DNA of 64,000 nucleotides from Cyrtodaria siliqua (Eukaryota; Mollusca; Bivalvia; Adapedonta; Hiatellidae): contig JAWPHD010002631.1 of the NCBI GenBank assembly GCA_037043455.1, positions 184,178-248,177 of the forward strand, given 5' to 3'. Shown one piece after another: positions 1-13,649 of this stretch. The stretch's first letter is position 1; each line of letters starts with the position of its first letter. Below the pieces are notes generated by a model. The model was not told the origin of the DNA. It saw nothing but the letters and a program-made list of their open reading frames with translations, and ran no database searches. The position numbers and the translations under genes were made by a program.

Positions 1-330
1 ACACTACGTACAGACATAATTGTCTTCGTTGAATGCTTAGGTGCACAAAAGGTCTTTTAAAAATTCAAAATGATTATTCATTCTAGCATTCTGTGAAATA
101 TATCGCATGATTTAGGTTGGTCTATTGAATTACAAACCCCGTTTTATTGACAACTGACGACTATTTTGATCGTAAATCAATTTCTTAAATGCTTCACTAT
201 AAACTACACTTTTCAAATAATCGTGATTTCATTTCATTTTCTTATATATTTGATATTTCTGCACTACGTGCACACGTATTTGTCTACATTGAATGCTTTT
301 GTAAACAAAGTGAACGATTTTAAAATTTGA
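1..330. repeat. Direct repeat, two diverged copies ~257 bp apart
   Basis: The segment at about 2-70 (beginning CACTACGTACAGACATAATT) resembles the one at about 260-325 (CACTACGTGCACACGTATTT). Both continue into TTGAATGCTT and an AAAGG/AAAGTG plus TTTTAAAA stretch. The first copy may be cut by the window edge. No coding sequence is seen here. Confidence 0.55.
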
Positions 331-1080
331 GACTTATGGTAAGATTTTTAATAAAACAGGATCCAGATGCATCTCCGGTTATGAATGGCAATGTCTACAT
401 ATTGAACGGATTGTCGGAAAATCCTTTACAATGGAAAAAGTGGGGTCTCTATGGAGGTGACGTGACACTGTTATTAAGTTGTTTTGAATATGCTTGATTG
501 GCATATATGCATAATTGTACAAGGTTTTTGAGGTTACACTTTTGTTACAGAGGTGACAGTTATTATTTATTATCGAACTGAAATGAGATTTAGATATTTA
601 ATGTTGTATACGGATATCCATCCTCACCCATCCCCTCTCATATGTTGCATCAATCGATTCAAAGTGTTAATATTTTCAATTTTATATCCAGGCCCGGGCC
701 TACAGGGCTAACGTGTAGCGGTCACCTCCGCACAGACGCTACCACATCGCATGCAAATTTAAGACATTACAACATGAACCGCATGGGGTCAGTTTTATAC
801 AGGGTTCCTTTGTTTATCTGTAAGAGGTCGTATTATTATAGGCTTTTATGAAAAAGTCATTTTCCATAGCACAAATTATGGCCGGGGTCACTATTTTATG
901 AAGTGGAATGACCGGGGTGGTGGTTGTCACTATTCTATAGGAGTCGACCTACTTCATTACACCGGGGAAATTGAAACCAACGACACAACTGCTCATACAT
1001 AGTTGTCTGACTCGCTGACGTATTTCGACACTCTCTTACAAATGCTAGTGTTGATCTGAGTTCAACTGTCATTGATACAA
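331..1080. other. Non-coding stretch, no recognised feature
   Basis: Only short ORFs without recognisable domains. Short GGCCGGGGTCACTATT-like words recur at about 881-896 and 911-934. No splice-consistent exon or RNA gene could be supported. Confidence 0.4.
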
Positions 1081-1084
1081 TTAA

Positions 1085-3145
1085 CTGTAGTTAAAGGGGT
1101 TGATGCATTATTTTCAAACACCATTTATTTAAAAGGGCCCAGTAAAACTTTAAAAAGGCCGAAATAATTATGAAAGATATGACCTATTGAAAATTGGCAA
1201 AGAAACACAAATGGAGTAGGCCATCTTGGAACGATGACGTCATCCTTTGTTGTTACCATACATAGCATATTGACAAAACATCTTTTAAATCAAAGAAAAT
1301 CACTTAAATTTATAATAAATAAATATTCAAAATCAATAAAAAATATACAAATGTAAATTGTATACAGTGTATTCTTATTTTTCATTTTCAGGGTTTTCTT
1401 TGCTTTTAAAAGATATTTTGTTAATATGCTATATAAACAGTGTATTGGTATTTAAATGTGCCACCCAGCCATGTATTGGTCAGTGTCAGTTTCTATTGTC
1501 AAACAGACCAATGGATGGATATCTGGTTGGCAATTTGCATATAACTGGTGACGACACTGGTCAACGGGCCTATATTTTAAACAGGCGCGATGACGTCATC
1601 GTTCCAAGATGGCCTCCTCCATTTATGTGTTTTTACAAATTTTAACTAACAGTTGTTTACAAAATATAACTAGACATTATAACACATGTGTTTTTGGACA
1701 GGATATCTTTCCTCAACATTAATAATACATAGTCGAATTATTGGCAATATTCATTCTAGTGACACGTAGCTTAAACAGTGTTGAGATAATAAGCATCCTA
1801 TGCTCATGATATGTCGTTAAACTTTAATTTATATTTAAGTAGAAATGTTGCATGGTTTGAAAAAAGTTGACGACGAGCATCTAGAGCAAGGTATTATGAG
1901 GCATTGATCTAGCTGATTGTCAAAGGTGACATGCCTTCAGTAGTGAAACATATATCGGAGTTGTTTAAAACCTGCACAGAGCCCCGAGGTAAACCCAATA
2001 TCGTCAAATGTGTAATAAGTAATTATGTAAACTATTTATAGAGACAACCACTTTCAATAGGACAGTACACTTGTTTAAAGTGAACTATGGAGAATAAAAC
2101 CTATAATATTTGGATTGTTTCTGAAATAATAGAACAGTGTTAGTCTTTAGATTCATCATTGTCGATTAGGTTCATCATTATCGATTAGTTCAATATGATT
2201 AATCAGGTGTGTTAATTACATATATGTTTATTTTGTTTGTGGTTTATACCGTTTGCTTAAACTCCAACCGTCGTGTAGTGACGTGATCTTCAAGGTTATA
2301 TTTTTAACATTGCTTAATATGTAACAGTGAATGTGTATGTTTTGTGTATTATGGAAACTATATATCTCTATTTATGTTTTATAACATTAACTACTAGTTC
2401 ACCTCAAACTATTTTCTTTAAAAATCAAGAATATAATTTTCATGTTTGAAACGTAGAATTCGCAATGCGCCATTTTCCATGACGTCATTCGCCATGTTAG
2501 CAGGGACAAAAAAATGTAGAATAGGAAACGAAACTAGATATAATTCATGCTTTTCATCGAAATTTAATGTTTTATTTCGTTGCTTTCATACTGTGATGGA
2601 AAAGAACAATTTACACTCTTTTGTAGAATATAATCGATTTTTACAGGCTCTAATGTCGCACAAGTGGTTTGAGAGTCCAGTTAGAGGATTCATGGATAAC
2701 AAATAATGACCAAGATTATCAAATCAAGACTCTTAAACGTATAATAATTTGAGAACACATACGTACTACTAAGAAATAAAGAACAGCCGTTCAAAAGAGT
2801 TGCAATAATTTAAACTTTTTTTTTACGATGATGATTTTTACGCTTATATTGAATATTACATAAAAGACGACAATAACATGCGCAACTTTTATCTAAAATT
2901 CGCAGATATTACTGAATGTTTAAGTTGAATTATATTTCGCCAATATGCCATATATGGTAAATAGGCGTGATGACGTCATCGTTGAAGGATGACAGCCTCC
3001 ATTTATGTTTCTTTCCACATTTTCAATAGGTCATCTCTCCTTTATTTTTCATGGCATTTTGATAAATCTTTCAGCATTTCTTTTTTCAGAGCCTTTTTAA
3101 AGAAATCTTGTTTGAAAATAGCTCATCAATCCCTGTAAAGGTTTC
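1085..3145. mobile_element. Inverted-repeat structure with ~160-170-bp arms
   Basis: About 1,090-1,250 (+) matches the reverse complement of about 2,965-3,140. Shared landmarks are the AAAGGGGTTGATG-like outer end, TATTTTCAAACA, a TTTAAAAAGGC stretch, ATGACCTATTGAAAAT, AAGAAACA.AAATGGAG and a GATGACGTCATC palindrome at the inner end. A third inner-end copy lies at 1,580-1,645, also inverted relative to the first. No transposase was found inside, so a non-autonomous DNA transposon or nested MITE copies is the best reading. The outer ends and target duplication are not resolved. Confidence 0.55.
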
Positions 3146-3189
3146 AGGTTACTTATCTTTGAAGTTAAATACTGACTAAACCAATGATA

Positions 3190-3300
3190 GGGATTAGGTC
3201 GGAGGGTTGGGGTCGGGAGGTGTGGTTGGGGTGGGGGGAGGTGGGGTGCATATGTCCTTACTAAACTTCACAAAAACGTTACAATCAACCAAGTAACTGA
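3190..3300. repeat. G-rich tract, inverted copy at 9.69-9.77 kb
   Basis: A purine-rich tract followed by GGTGCATATGTCCTTACTA. The reverse complement of this end, TAGTAAGGACATATGCACC, occurs at about 9,715-9,733 beside a C-rich tract. This marks an inverted dispersed pair about 6.5 kb apart. Confidence 0.6.
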
Positions 3301-3835
3301 AGCTTACATTTGGGATCACTATTTGCACTATAAATATATTTTCAATAAATATACATAATACTCCAATTGCACAGAATCTTCGCGACGATACTACACTTGT
3401 ATTTAGGCCATTTTTGAAAGACTTATCCTGGTGTTAAATATGTGATAATTAAATAGGCTACTGAATTAATGAAGGTGCTATCATGCAAATAACAAGAACT
3501 GTTCACGACTAGTGACCTGAAATGCATATATAGGTCCGGCAAACTAGGGTGTCCGTTTTTCGAGTTTTGGCGTATATTTGACAGAGAACATGTGTGGTAT
3601 TTGAAGCAACATTTTATGGACAAATTTGAGAATTAACGTATGACAAAGTTGAATTACCTACAGTGTAAAATAAAATAAACAAATGTTGACCCTTTACCAC
3701 CACCCCCTCTGGATTCAGTTTTTATAGCATTGTTGGACTTTTCTTTACATTTTTTTTCATTTTTCAAATTGATGTATAGACCCGGGCCAATATGATCAAG
3801 TAGAAGCTACGCCGATGAGTATAACTAGTCTAAAT

Positions 3836-4260
3836 TACAAAAAACATCCCACCTCCTGAAATACTGCATTGACCGATTTGCCAATTCACCTTTTTTTCTG
3901 ATATCCCCGCTATTTCTCGACTGATTTTAATCTCGCCCAATATGTATCATTTCATGCATATTCAATTACGGGTATTTTAAGACCCGTGATTTAAACCTAT
4001 ATTTTAATCGCCACATACACATTATTATATGACCTAAACTCCTGGTCAAAGTTTTGATAAACGGGTTTATAGTGTACTCGTGCCTAAGCTAATATTAAAT
4101 AAAATAAAAATTATAAACATTGTATTGTATTATGACGAACATGACAGTGAACATTTAGCATATGTTGATGTATTCAAAACCCACATTGCGCCCCAAGGTA
4201 TATCCGATACCAATAGAGATCAATAAACGACACGCGATATGGCAGTTTATTAAGAACCAA
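3836..4260. repeat. Dispersed repeat unit shared with 10.2 kb and 12.05-12.44 kb
   Basis: The part CACCTCCTGAAATACTGCA at about 3,850 recurs, diverged, at about 10,211. The following part, with ACGGGTATTTTAAGACCCGTGA (itself an inverted repeat, ACGGGT/ACCCGT), TATTATATGACCTAAAC and AAACGGGTTT, recurs at 12,070-12,175 and 12,905-13,010. The trailing part around GCCCCAAGGTATA resembles 1,980, 7,045 and 12,356. This is a repetitive unit of several hundred bp scattered over the first 13 kb; no family name is recognised. Confidence 0.6.
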
Positions 4261-4654
4261 ACATGACGAATCATTCAATTGTGATATTGTTGAATGAAGT
4301 AGTTTTGTAGTATATAGTTAGCGGATTGTTTGAATATTAATTGTAGGGTAAGTTTCATTTTGTTGTATATTTCGTTTTGTTTTGGCAGTCTGTGAAATTT
4401 AAATTGTGTTTCACACTCGCATACCTTAATTGCCTTTTTTTCTATTGTATCATGTAGGCAGTTCTTCATGTGATAAACATATCTTCTTATTTCAAACAAA
4501 TGTGTGTACCATATATTATAAATAACGCCTTCGTGTTAAAATTTTCGTCAGTAATGAACAGAAGAAACAACAACATGGGTGTTTTTTACTATTTCAAACT
4601 GGTACCCAAACTTTGTAATTGGAATCTGAAGATCTAGTTTGTAAAGAATAAACA

Positions 4655-4695
4655 ACACACACACAAGCTCGCACGCACGCACGAACGCACACATA
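4655..4695. repeat. (AC)n / (GCAC)n microsatellite
   Basis: Simple-sequence tract of CA dinucleotides passing into GCAC tetranucleotide units. Confidence 0.8.
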
Positions 4696-4699
4696 CGAT

Positions 4700-7600
4700 T
4701 TAAATTATCTAACAAAACAATTTTAAAGAGGTTAATTAAAAATACTTTTCATATCACATAGATAACATTACTGAACACAATTGTTTGTATTAGTCAACAA
4801 GTTATTGTCTAGGTGGTCTCGAGACATGAACATTGAACGATTTCCTTACGGGTACCTCATGCCTTCAACTCACAACATAAAATGGCGAATATTTAGCTAT
4901 CGATTCATTGTGGCAAAAAACATACGTCTATTTCTTTCGGTTTTACACAGGAGGTCGAGGTTACGAAGAGATACTGTTGTATCTGTAAGTCAAAGACTAA
5001 CTTTTAATGAATGCCTTTTTATATATTAAATGTTAACACGGTTGATCAGCAAATAATGACCAAGTAGAAATGTAAGGGACCATTCGATATTTATCGAAAC
5101 CTGGGCCGTTGTGTTCTTAAACAATTTACGTCAATGTTGTTATTTACTTGTCCTTTGGGATATCCCATGTTTATGGCATTACCATTGCATTCCGCTTAAG
5201 CCGGTGCTAGGGATCGTCATATTACATCTTACAAATCACGAACTGACGCAATACAACCAAGCTACATTCTTCTCTTGCTTGTGTGTTGATTTTGATCTCG
5301 CATTCAGTATTTATTGGTGTAGAATGTGCTTGCCAAGTCGATAACGACGGGGAAAAATTACCATCTCAGCTGCATTTATAAATGAATCTGTTGAACACAT
5401 ATTTAATTATCCAAATTTAACAAGTATAATCAATACTAAACTTGCCACGTCAATATTTGCATTATTGTTTTTATTTTGTATTGTGTAATTTGATTTATTC
5501 ATTAAGGATAAGGTATACTTACCTTTCCAAAATTATGTTTTGGTGATTCAGTCATACCTCGTAAGAGAAGTGAAAGTCATGTGCACATTGCAAAAGAAGA
5601 TATGTTGCACAGTTTATGAATATACCATTATCACTCTTTTTTTAATTAGTTTGGTTTCAGATAGTACATGTAGCTCTATAAATAGGCCAACCTTTGAAAA
5701 ATGTTAACATTTAAAATCCACTGTCAATATATACGTGGTTTAGTTATTAATCTTTGATAATTTATAAGCATTATACAAGAAAATAAGTATAAAGGTCATA
5801 CAGGAAATGAGAACACAGTAAACCCAAAACCACGCAACACGACAAACAAGAATGACAATGTTAATAAGGAATAAAGGCATATGACGTCACAAATACAAAA
5901 TGAGTTGACAATAGGGCTACCTCCTTGGAACGCTCAGTGGCAAAAAAAGCCGCTGTTTTAAACCAGGTTCTAGGGTGCACCAAACCTCACACTTACCCTA
6001 CTGTCATCTCAATAAAACGGGACAGTGTAAATAAAGAAATCCCCGCCATGAACTATGCATTCCTATGCAACATATGGTAACTGATTTATCACAGATAGAA
6101 CCTCAAAAAGTAAAGCACAAAAAGACCCCCAACCACACACAACATAAATAATCTTAAAACATGCATTATTGCATTTAATGTACATATATGCATTTCGAGC
6201 TATTGTAATGATTCGACATAACGCTATTTTGTGTGTGGGGGAGGGGTTTGCGGGTGATGTGGGGAAGGAGATACAACCAGCACTTCGCACAATTGTAAGT
6301 GTAGACTGATGATATGAAGGGAGACGTAAATGTATACTACTAATCCTCCTTTAAGCACAGACCGTTATATATTTAGGGAATGGGACCGAAGAATATTGAC
6401 CAAAAATACGGTAAAACTACAAAACGGTGTTGACATTTCAGGACTAGATGATTTGTGTCAAACCAGGAATGAAGTCTGTATTTATTATGCGTTTTGATCA
6501 ATTGTAATGTATGATAGGTTTTAAGAGCTCTGACATCTTTACTGGCCTCTTTTTCAGAACTACTTTTCGACTTCAGATAGAACCAAATCACACCATCTGC
6601 TGACCTAGTGAGGCCGGGTTGACATTGAGTAAAAGTAGAAACCAAATGACATAGTGCAAGGTAGAAACTGTGTGATTTTCAAAAAATCTATAAGGATACT
6701 TGAAAAAACAAAATGTGAACGAACAATACGGAATGTATGACAAAGTCGAGAAAAGTGAGTATTACGTACTATTCTCTGTACCGTAAAATATTAGAAAACC
6801 TTGGCCATAACTGCTCATGCCTTAATTATAATATGAACACACACCGTGTTTGTTTTTTAACCCAAACTAATACTGTACATCATTCTCCTCTCTCTGGGAC
6901 CTCACGAAATAAACATAAACAGTCTGTTGATGAGCCATTAAACAAGTAGATCATTCATTGATTATTTCCGCAGTTTTATAAACATGACATTATTTGAACC
7001 AAAGTATACGGCGGTTGTCTAGCCGTGCATTCATCAAAGTCTTAGCCCCGTGGTAAACCCAATATCGTCAGTGTTTAATTTTATTACATGTTTTAAAAAT
7101 AGAGACGAACGTAAAATGGATATAACTGAATTATTAAGTTATAATGTGCAAATATCGATTCTTTGGCATATGTACGCTAATCTTCGATTATTAAGCATTA
7201 TGCGTGTTTAATTATATATGCTTTTTGGTTGTGGTTTAATGCGTTAGGTTTAAAACTTCAACTTTTGTTTACATCGTGATCTACGAGGTTACATATTATG
7301 GAAAAGAGTATATATGTTTTATTTGTTTTATGTAAACAGTATTTTCAGTAAAACAATATTTCTAATATATCCTACTACGGTAACTTTTTTTTAAAGGGAC
7401 ACACGGCAATCTTGAATTATATTCAAACATTTAAATGGTTTACCCTGATTTATTTATCCTGTCTCATTTTGACTTTAAAACTGCTTGCATATAATTAGAT
7501 AAATGCCCGAGATTTCAATTTTCTTCGTTTTTCTACCAAATGTTTAAATATATTATTGGTGTAATACTATCAAAAGTAAGTAATATTTACTGGCAATGAA

Positions 7601-9545
7601 TATACGAAACAACCATCCAACCAGTATTGGCACCGGAGTCCATCCCACTCCCTGGGGACATAGCCCCTAGGTCATAACTGGAAACCGTTGAGATCCCTCA
7701 AACGACGGATGGGTGGGGTAAATATTTATTTCTCTCTGAACATGGTCACGTTGCATATCAAATTGAACGTTATTCAGAGCAGTGGTATACACGTTTTTCT
7801 CAGGATCATAATATAGGATACGGCGGTGCCAAAGATTTGGCTTTATGGCGAGTGCGTGGATTTTTGATCGCGAGCCATCGACTGTGAGATCTAGTTTCGA
7901 AATAATTACGAAATAATTGTTTGATTTATTGTCTTTACATGATGAATTATTTCAGAAATAGTATGCCAAAGAAAACACTCAGTCCGATATCTAACAAGCA
8001 TGAGCTCATGTCAAAGTATCGCGACGTGAGAAATTAACAGTGCCTTTTACTGTAGATACACTGTTGTTTTGTCATTGACCTTCATCCACCTTACCTCACC
8101 ACCAATTATTCTCCTTAAGGTTTAACGGATATCACAGGATTCACAGCCATTGATAATAATATTCGTATTACGTATTACAAGCCAAGCAGACATACATAAT
8201 AAAGAAAACACTTGTCAGCTCAACTGATATGGGAAAAATCTACCAGCCCTGCACAGTTTTCACATAGAAACAGAGAACACAATTTTATTGTTAAATTTAT
8301 TAAGTATCATACTATAATCACGAACTACAACAAAACAGGTGGAACTGAATGCATTAATTGTTATTCTTTGAAATGTGAACGCCCCAGCAATAACCATGCC
8401 GGAAAGAATAGAAATTCCACATGAACCAATAACCACATCACTTGAAATCAGTTAGCGATTTAACCAAAATCAAAAGAGTAAACATTACTTACAATATTAA
8501 ATTAACACAAACTTCCCAATTTCGAAATGTGTAGACTAAGTGTGATTTTGAAAAGAATCCAAAACTGGTTTAGGAGATATGTCAACGACTCGATCGACCT
8601 TTGAAGTCAATATATGGCATTGATATTTTCGATATGAGCCTGGTAGTTACATGTAACACGTGCTACGTGTGTGATAAGCCTTAATTCAAATTTTTTTTTA
8701 AAAAAAAATACAGTTCTCGCACTTGGTGTTGAAGTTGTGGAAAAGACACGAAACACGACGGACGTAGGGAAAAACGCATTGACGCACTGACGGACGTTCG
8801 GATCACTAAATACCACCCGGTCTACGTCACCTGGGGCGGAAAAAATTAAGAAACAGTTTAAACTGTAATGTCAACGGATGGGATAGTTTTAGTGTTATTG
8901 TACTTTTGTATTCACAAAGATTAATGTCCTTAACCCGCCTTGGAAGTCTTATATTTTACATAAAATACTTTAAACATGACACATCTTCTTTTCTGAAACT
9001 GTAATTAGTTTGCATGTATGACACAATTATAGTGCCAAACTAAATATATGACCACCATAACCCTGCGTCATTAATGGCTTAACCCTTACCATTTTATGTT
9101 ACTTTAAACTTCGACAATGTCAAAAGGCGAGCGACAAGGAACCATTGGATATTATTGTTCAAAGTATATATGCTATACATATTAATTGATTGTATTGACA
9201 CGGTTATTGATCCATTGAATTTAACTGCATTTACGTGTGCCATAAAACACGTTCTTTATAAGTTTTGCATTAGCTAACACTGAGTAATATACAATACAAG
9301 CCAAGTTCACCATTACTGCATATTACCATATCCTGCCGTTATACTGCTAGTGTATGGGTCATCGTTTAGTCTGTAAACAAGACCGGCTCTATACAGGAAT
9401 TCTCATTGTACGCAACAATAAGTAAGATAATGTGTATTGAATGCAGATATGCTTTTATATGCTAGTCATAAGCAGTACTTGCTTTTTGCTTAGCACCTTT
9501 TCTAATTCAGTAACCTATTATCATATGTTTTCCACCAGGATAAGT
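4700..9545. other. Gene-poor stretch with scattered repeat fragments
   Basis: No ORF here has a recognisable domain. A GCCCCGTGGTAAACCCAATAT segment at 7,045 belongs to the dispersed unit seen at 1,980 and 12,356. A GCTTAAGCCGGTGCTAGGGA fragment at about 5,197 matches the start of the hairpin repeat at 35.8 kb. At about 4,950-4,985 a short segment sits between an acceptor-like TTTTACACAG and a donor-like GTAAGT, but nothing else supports an exon. An A/T homopolymer hairpin lies at 8,690-8,709. Confidence 0.4.
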
Positions 9546-10128
9546 CTTTCAAAAAGTGCCTAAACACAATTGTTTATCGTCGCGATAATTCTGTGCAATT
9601 ACGCTATATGTATATGTATTGAAAATATGTTTACTATATCGGAATAGAGTGAAAATACCGAACCCAAATACAAGCCTAAGTTGCGGGGTTGAATGTAACG
9701 ATTTTGTCAAGTGTAGTAAGGACATATGCACCCCACCTCCCCCGCTATCATCCCCCACCCCAATGCTCCATATCCCTATCACTGGTTTTGTCACTATTTA
9801 ACGTCAAAGGTGTGTAACCTGACACCTTTAAATTAAATGTGGTACATAATATATACTCCAGAAATGTGTGTTTTATAATGTCGTTTGCATGTCAATTGAA
9901 TTTTCGTTTTGTTTTACAGCCCATCAACACAAGTTATTTCGATCTATCCCAGAGATAACTTAATGATACATACACTTATATTTACGACAGACCGATAAAA
10001 TATTTAGCATGTTCATGTACAGTATACGAAAAACGAGTACCGACTATACGAGTATTTATGAAACAAAAACACTTTAGTTTAAGATGAACTCGAAAAGACG
10101 GTTTATTAGCAAAATTTATTATGACATT

Positions 10129-10476
10129 TTAAGAAAGGTACACCTTGCAAAGGACATTACAAAATGATAACTCGCAAGTATAATTTTTAATCTCATTATT
10201 TTGAAATTCCAACCTCCTGAAATATTGCACTGACCTATTTGCCAATTTAGCACGTTTTTTTGTTATCCCCGCTACATTTCGACCGATTTTATCACATCCA
10301 AGATGATGTATCATCCCACCTTCTGAGAAACGTTGATAAATGAACCACCATTTACCATGAGCCAGACAATATTTCGCTACCATCTCAGGCCTCTTGTTTA
10401 TGACTTGCAGTTGTACACTTCTTTTAAAATATATAATCAATTCAGAGTTAGGGTTAAGAACAGCAATAGTTATCAA
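10129..10476 (-). pseudogene. 115-codon ORF, possible transposase HTH remnant
   Basis: The reading frame is open for 115 codons. Residues around DKIGRNVAGITKK followed by RSVQYFRR look like a helix-turn-helix of Tc1/mariner-type transposases, in which a similar R-x-I-A-x-x-x-G-I-S pattern is usual. A diverged second copy at about 3,840-3,960 is not open in the same frame, which shows the sequence is repetitive. No DDE catalytic region was found nearby. The call is tentative: it could equally be a chance ORF across a dispersed repeat. Confidence 0.3.
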
Positions 10477-10499
10477 GAATGAGACTTTTGATGAGGTAT

Positions 10500-11765
10500 T
10501 ACATTATAAAGACCAAAATTAATTAAAACAATGGAAACTGTTATCGTAGGTAAGTGTCTATTTTAACGATTGTACAAGTCGCATATTTTATAAATGCACC
10601 CACTAAAACCTCAAAGGAGACCGCTGCATTGTCATGCTAACAATGTATGGACCAACTGGGTTCACATGAAGCGTTGGATAAAATACATTGACTACTGTAG
10701 CTTTGTCAGCAGCATTGTCAGCATCTGTGTATACATACAATGAAAAAAATAGTCCTATATAAAAAATAATATATAGGGTCCTATATAAACCACAGCACTC
10801 AAAGGCAATTGCACCGTAGGTTAACACTGTACAACAAACTAAATAAAAAAATAAATAAATAAATAGTCAATAAATGGGCCAATATACAAACTGCGAACAT
10901 AAAGAGTGGTGAATAAAGGATAAACGACTTGGAACAATACGGCCTATTGGTTAACTTAAATTGATGTTATGTGTACACAACCTCGCTATTAAACCTTCTT
11001 GACAAGACAGTGTAAATACCCCATCAAAATAAATATTTAACAATAAAGTCAACACCGAGTAAAATAGTAAACTATACACTTAAATGTTACTTAATTCGCA
11101 CAAAGTATTATAAAGAAAACCATATTATTGTAGTAGTTAGTACCGGTATGTCAGAAGTAGTTATCTGAGTATTCAAATGTGTACTATCCCGATATCCTGG
11201 GTAACAATACTTATTCGAACTTCCTGTTCGATGCATGTATCCTCTTTTCATGCTTGCTGAACTTATATATGCAAGCAAAACCCTGAACGTAGCATAGCAC
11301 ATACTTTCATTAATTCATAATATAACAATTAAATCATCGTAGAATAGTTGTGAATTTCTGATTTTTACAATTTTATACATAAAATGAAACAAAATATATA
11401 CTAACGTTAAAAATGCATAAACAATGTGTCACTTGTGGGTGGGGTAATTTGACTTCCAATTTTAAGCAAAACAGTGATTTTAAGCAGAATGCAATGCTGA
11501 AACAACGCATATTTATTCCGTATTGAACTAATATGAATTATAAACTTAATTGCACATTTTAAAAGTATATTGACAATTATCAAACGATATCAATGTGTAA
11601 AACTGAACATCCAAATCTACAATGATACAAATTAAACTGTATAAGCTACCCGTTCAAGATTGCTATCATGGAAGAATGTCATCTACAGACATTGCTCTTT
11701 CCAAAAAAAGAAAGATAGAATTTGCCACCTGAGTTGGTAGCAATAGCGAAAATGTTGGGTCCTTG
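10500..11765. other. No recognised gene
   Basis: AT-rich sequence with an (AAAT)n tract at about 10,843-10,863. ORFs are short and domain-free. Confidence 0.4.
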
Positions 11766-11772
11766 CTCAAGG

Positions 11773-11796
11773 CCTAACCCTAACCCTAACCCTACC
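11773..11796. repeat. Short interstitial telomere-like (CCCTAA)n tract
   Basis: About four tandem CCTAAC/CCCTAA units, the complement of the TTAGGG repeat used at many animal telomeres. It is too short to be a functional telomere array. Confidence 0.7.
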
Positions 11797-11857
11797 CCGC
11801 GGTATATTGTACTGTGCTGTACGTATGTATGTACTTTATATTTGATACTGTAAAATA

Positions 11858-13060
11858 GCTATCCCGCCAACAACAGCAACATTTCACAATATACGTACAC
11901 CGTTCCTAAACCTACTGACGACGAGGTAAATATATAAAACCTACATATTTTGAGAATCCAAACTCTATAAACACAGAAAAATGGCTTTAACCAGCTATGC
12001 CAAACCCTAAAATTATATCGTAGAATTAAGAGTTACCAACTCCTAATTCATTTCACGCATATTTAGTCATGGGTATTTTAAGAACCCGTGATTAAACATA
12101 TACTCTTAATCGGTACATATACATTATTATATGACCTAAACACCAGGACAGAGTTTTAATAAACGGGTTTGTAATGTAATTGTTACTTTATTTGACTGAT
12201 TAGATTCTTTAATATAAAATTATAAACATTGTATTGCATTATAAAGAGCATGCCAGTGAACATTTTGCATATTAAGTTTTTTTTTGAAAACCCACATAGA
12301 ATCTGTCGAGCAGCGTTTTCAACAAATCCTTAACTGTGTTCAAATCCCTCACAGAGCCCCGAGATAAACCCGATAGCGTTAATGTTTAATTTATATACCT
12401 GTTTCTATAAATAGAGACGATTATGACAGTACACATGTTAAGGTGACATGTGGAGTGTACAATTAGCAATATAATTTGCAATGGTTTATATAGGTCATTA
12501 TTCGATAGGTCTATATTATTTATCCATTATGTTTAATTTTGTATGTTTTTGTTTATGTTTAAAAACTGAAACTATCGTTTAGATCGAGATCAACAAGGTA
12601 TGGACAAGAGTATACCTTTTATATATATTTTATGGAAATAGTATTTGCATTGATAGTTTTTATCATATATCCTACTAGGCCACCATTTTGTTTAAAGTAG
12701 CTATCTCGCCAACAACAGCCACATTTTACACATCGTCTCTTAACCTAATGACGAAAAGGTATATACATAAAAGGTATATACATAACATATATATTGAGCA
12801 TCCACACTCTATAGACAAATATAAATGGTTTTAACCAGCAGGAACATGAACTCCAAAACTGGAGCGTCGAATTAAGAGTTACCAACTCATTATTCATTTA
12901 CACATATTCAATCACGGATATTTTTAGAAACAGTGAATACACCTATACTTATATTCAGCACATATACATTATTATGACCTGAACACCTGGATAGAATTTT
13001 TGATAATTGGTTTTGTAGTATAATTGGTTTTGTAGTATATTGCTGCCGTTATTTGCCGGG
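11858..13060. repeat. Tandem duplication, unit ~845 bp (about 1.4 copies)
   Basis: The segment starting CTATCCCGCCAACAACAGCA at 11,859 recurs, slightly diverged, as CTATCTCGCCAACAACAGCC at 12,703. Shared downstream landmarks are the TATTTTGAGAATCCA-like stretch, the AAAATGGCTTTAACCAGC-like stretch, GAATTAAGAGTTACCAACTC and the TATTATATGACCT block. The second copy fades out near 13,060. The unit contains the dispersed segments also found at about 1.98, 3.95 and 7.04 kb. Confidence 0.7.
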
Positions 13061-13640
13061 TTAGTTTCTTGAAATGTAGTACAGTCAATGTTAACTACTA
13101 AACAATCATGTGTTGGACGTAAATAGCTTTTTTTACCAACGGCTTCCCATTACCGTGACCTGACGTTATTGATCGTGGAAAAATAATTCATAGTAGTGCG
13201 TGAAGTTTTCATATGCAAAATCAGTCTTAGCCATTCATTGAGAGATTTGATTCCGAACTTTACATGAATTTGCATATGATTGCACGAGAACGTTGAAGAA
13301 AATTATGAATGATAAAACGTACATCATTCTGTACTTAACATGTAGTAGTGTGTGTTCTAGAGGTTATATTATAACCATACAACTGGAGTATTTAATAAAA
13401 GAGATATTTAAAGATTATTTTCAAACGGAATTATATCTCCACACACAAAAAGGTAGTGGACACATGTTGTTTTTAGTCCTTCTGTTTCTCTGTCTGTCCA
13501 TCTGTCCGTCACAAATATTATCTGCGATACTCCAAAACGGATTGTTTTATTTGAAGAAACTTTCTACGAAGCATCAGTATGATGTCCCGTCGCAAAATAT
13601 CTAATCTAAAGATCAGTATATTAAAGGTCAAGGTCACCGT
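13061..13640. other. Repeat-derived flank of the 13.64-15.20 kb insertion
   Basis: No gene is supported. At 13,480-13,635 there is a CTGTCTGTCC-rich stretch followed by ACGAAGCATCAGTATGAT and GGTCAAGGTCACCGTGAC. The related ACGAAGCATCAGCAGTAT and GGTCAAGTTCACCGTTAC lie on the other side of the next block (15,250-15,330), so that block may be nested in an older repeat. Confidence 0.5.
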
Positions 13641-13649
13641 GACACGTTA

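Noticed and set aside
4949..4985. Possible ~34-nt microexon between TTTTACACAG and GTAAGT
   Set aside because: Length is not a multiple of three and no neighbouring exons or repeats support it.
8690..8710. T9/A10 hairpin as a terminator
   Set aside because: A homopolymer hairpin without a transcript context; bacterial-type terminators are not expected here.
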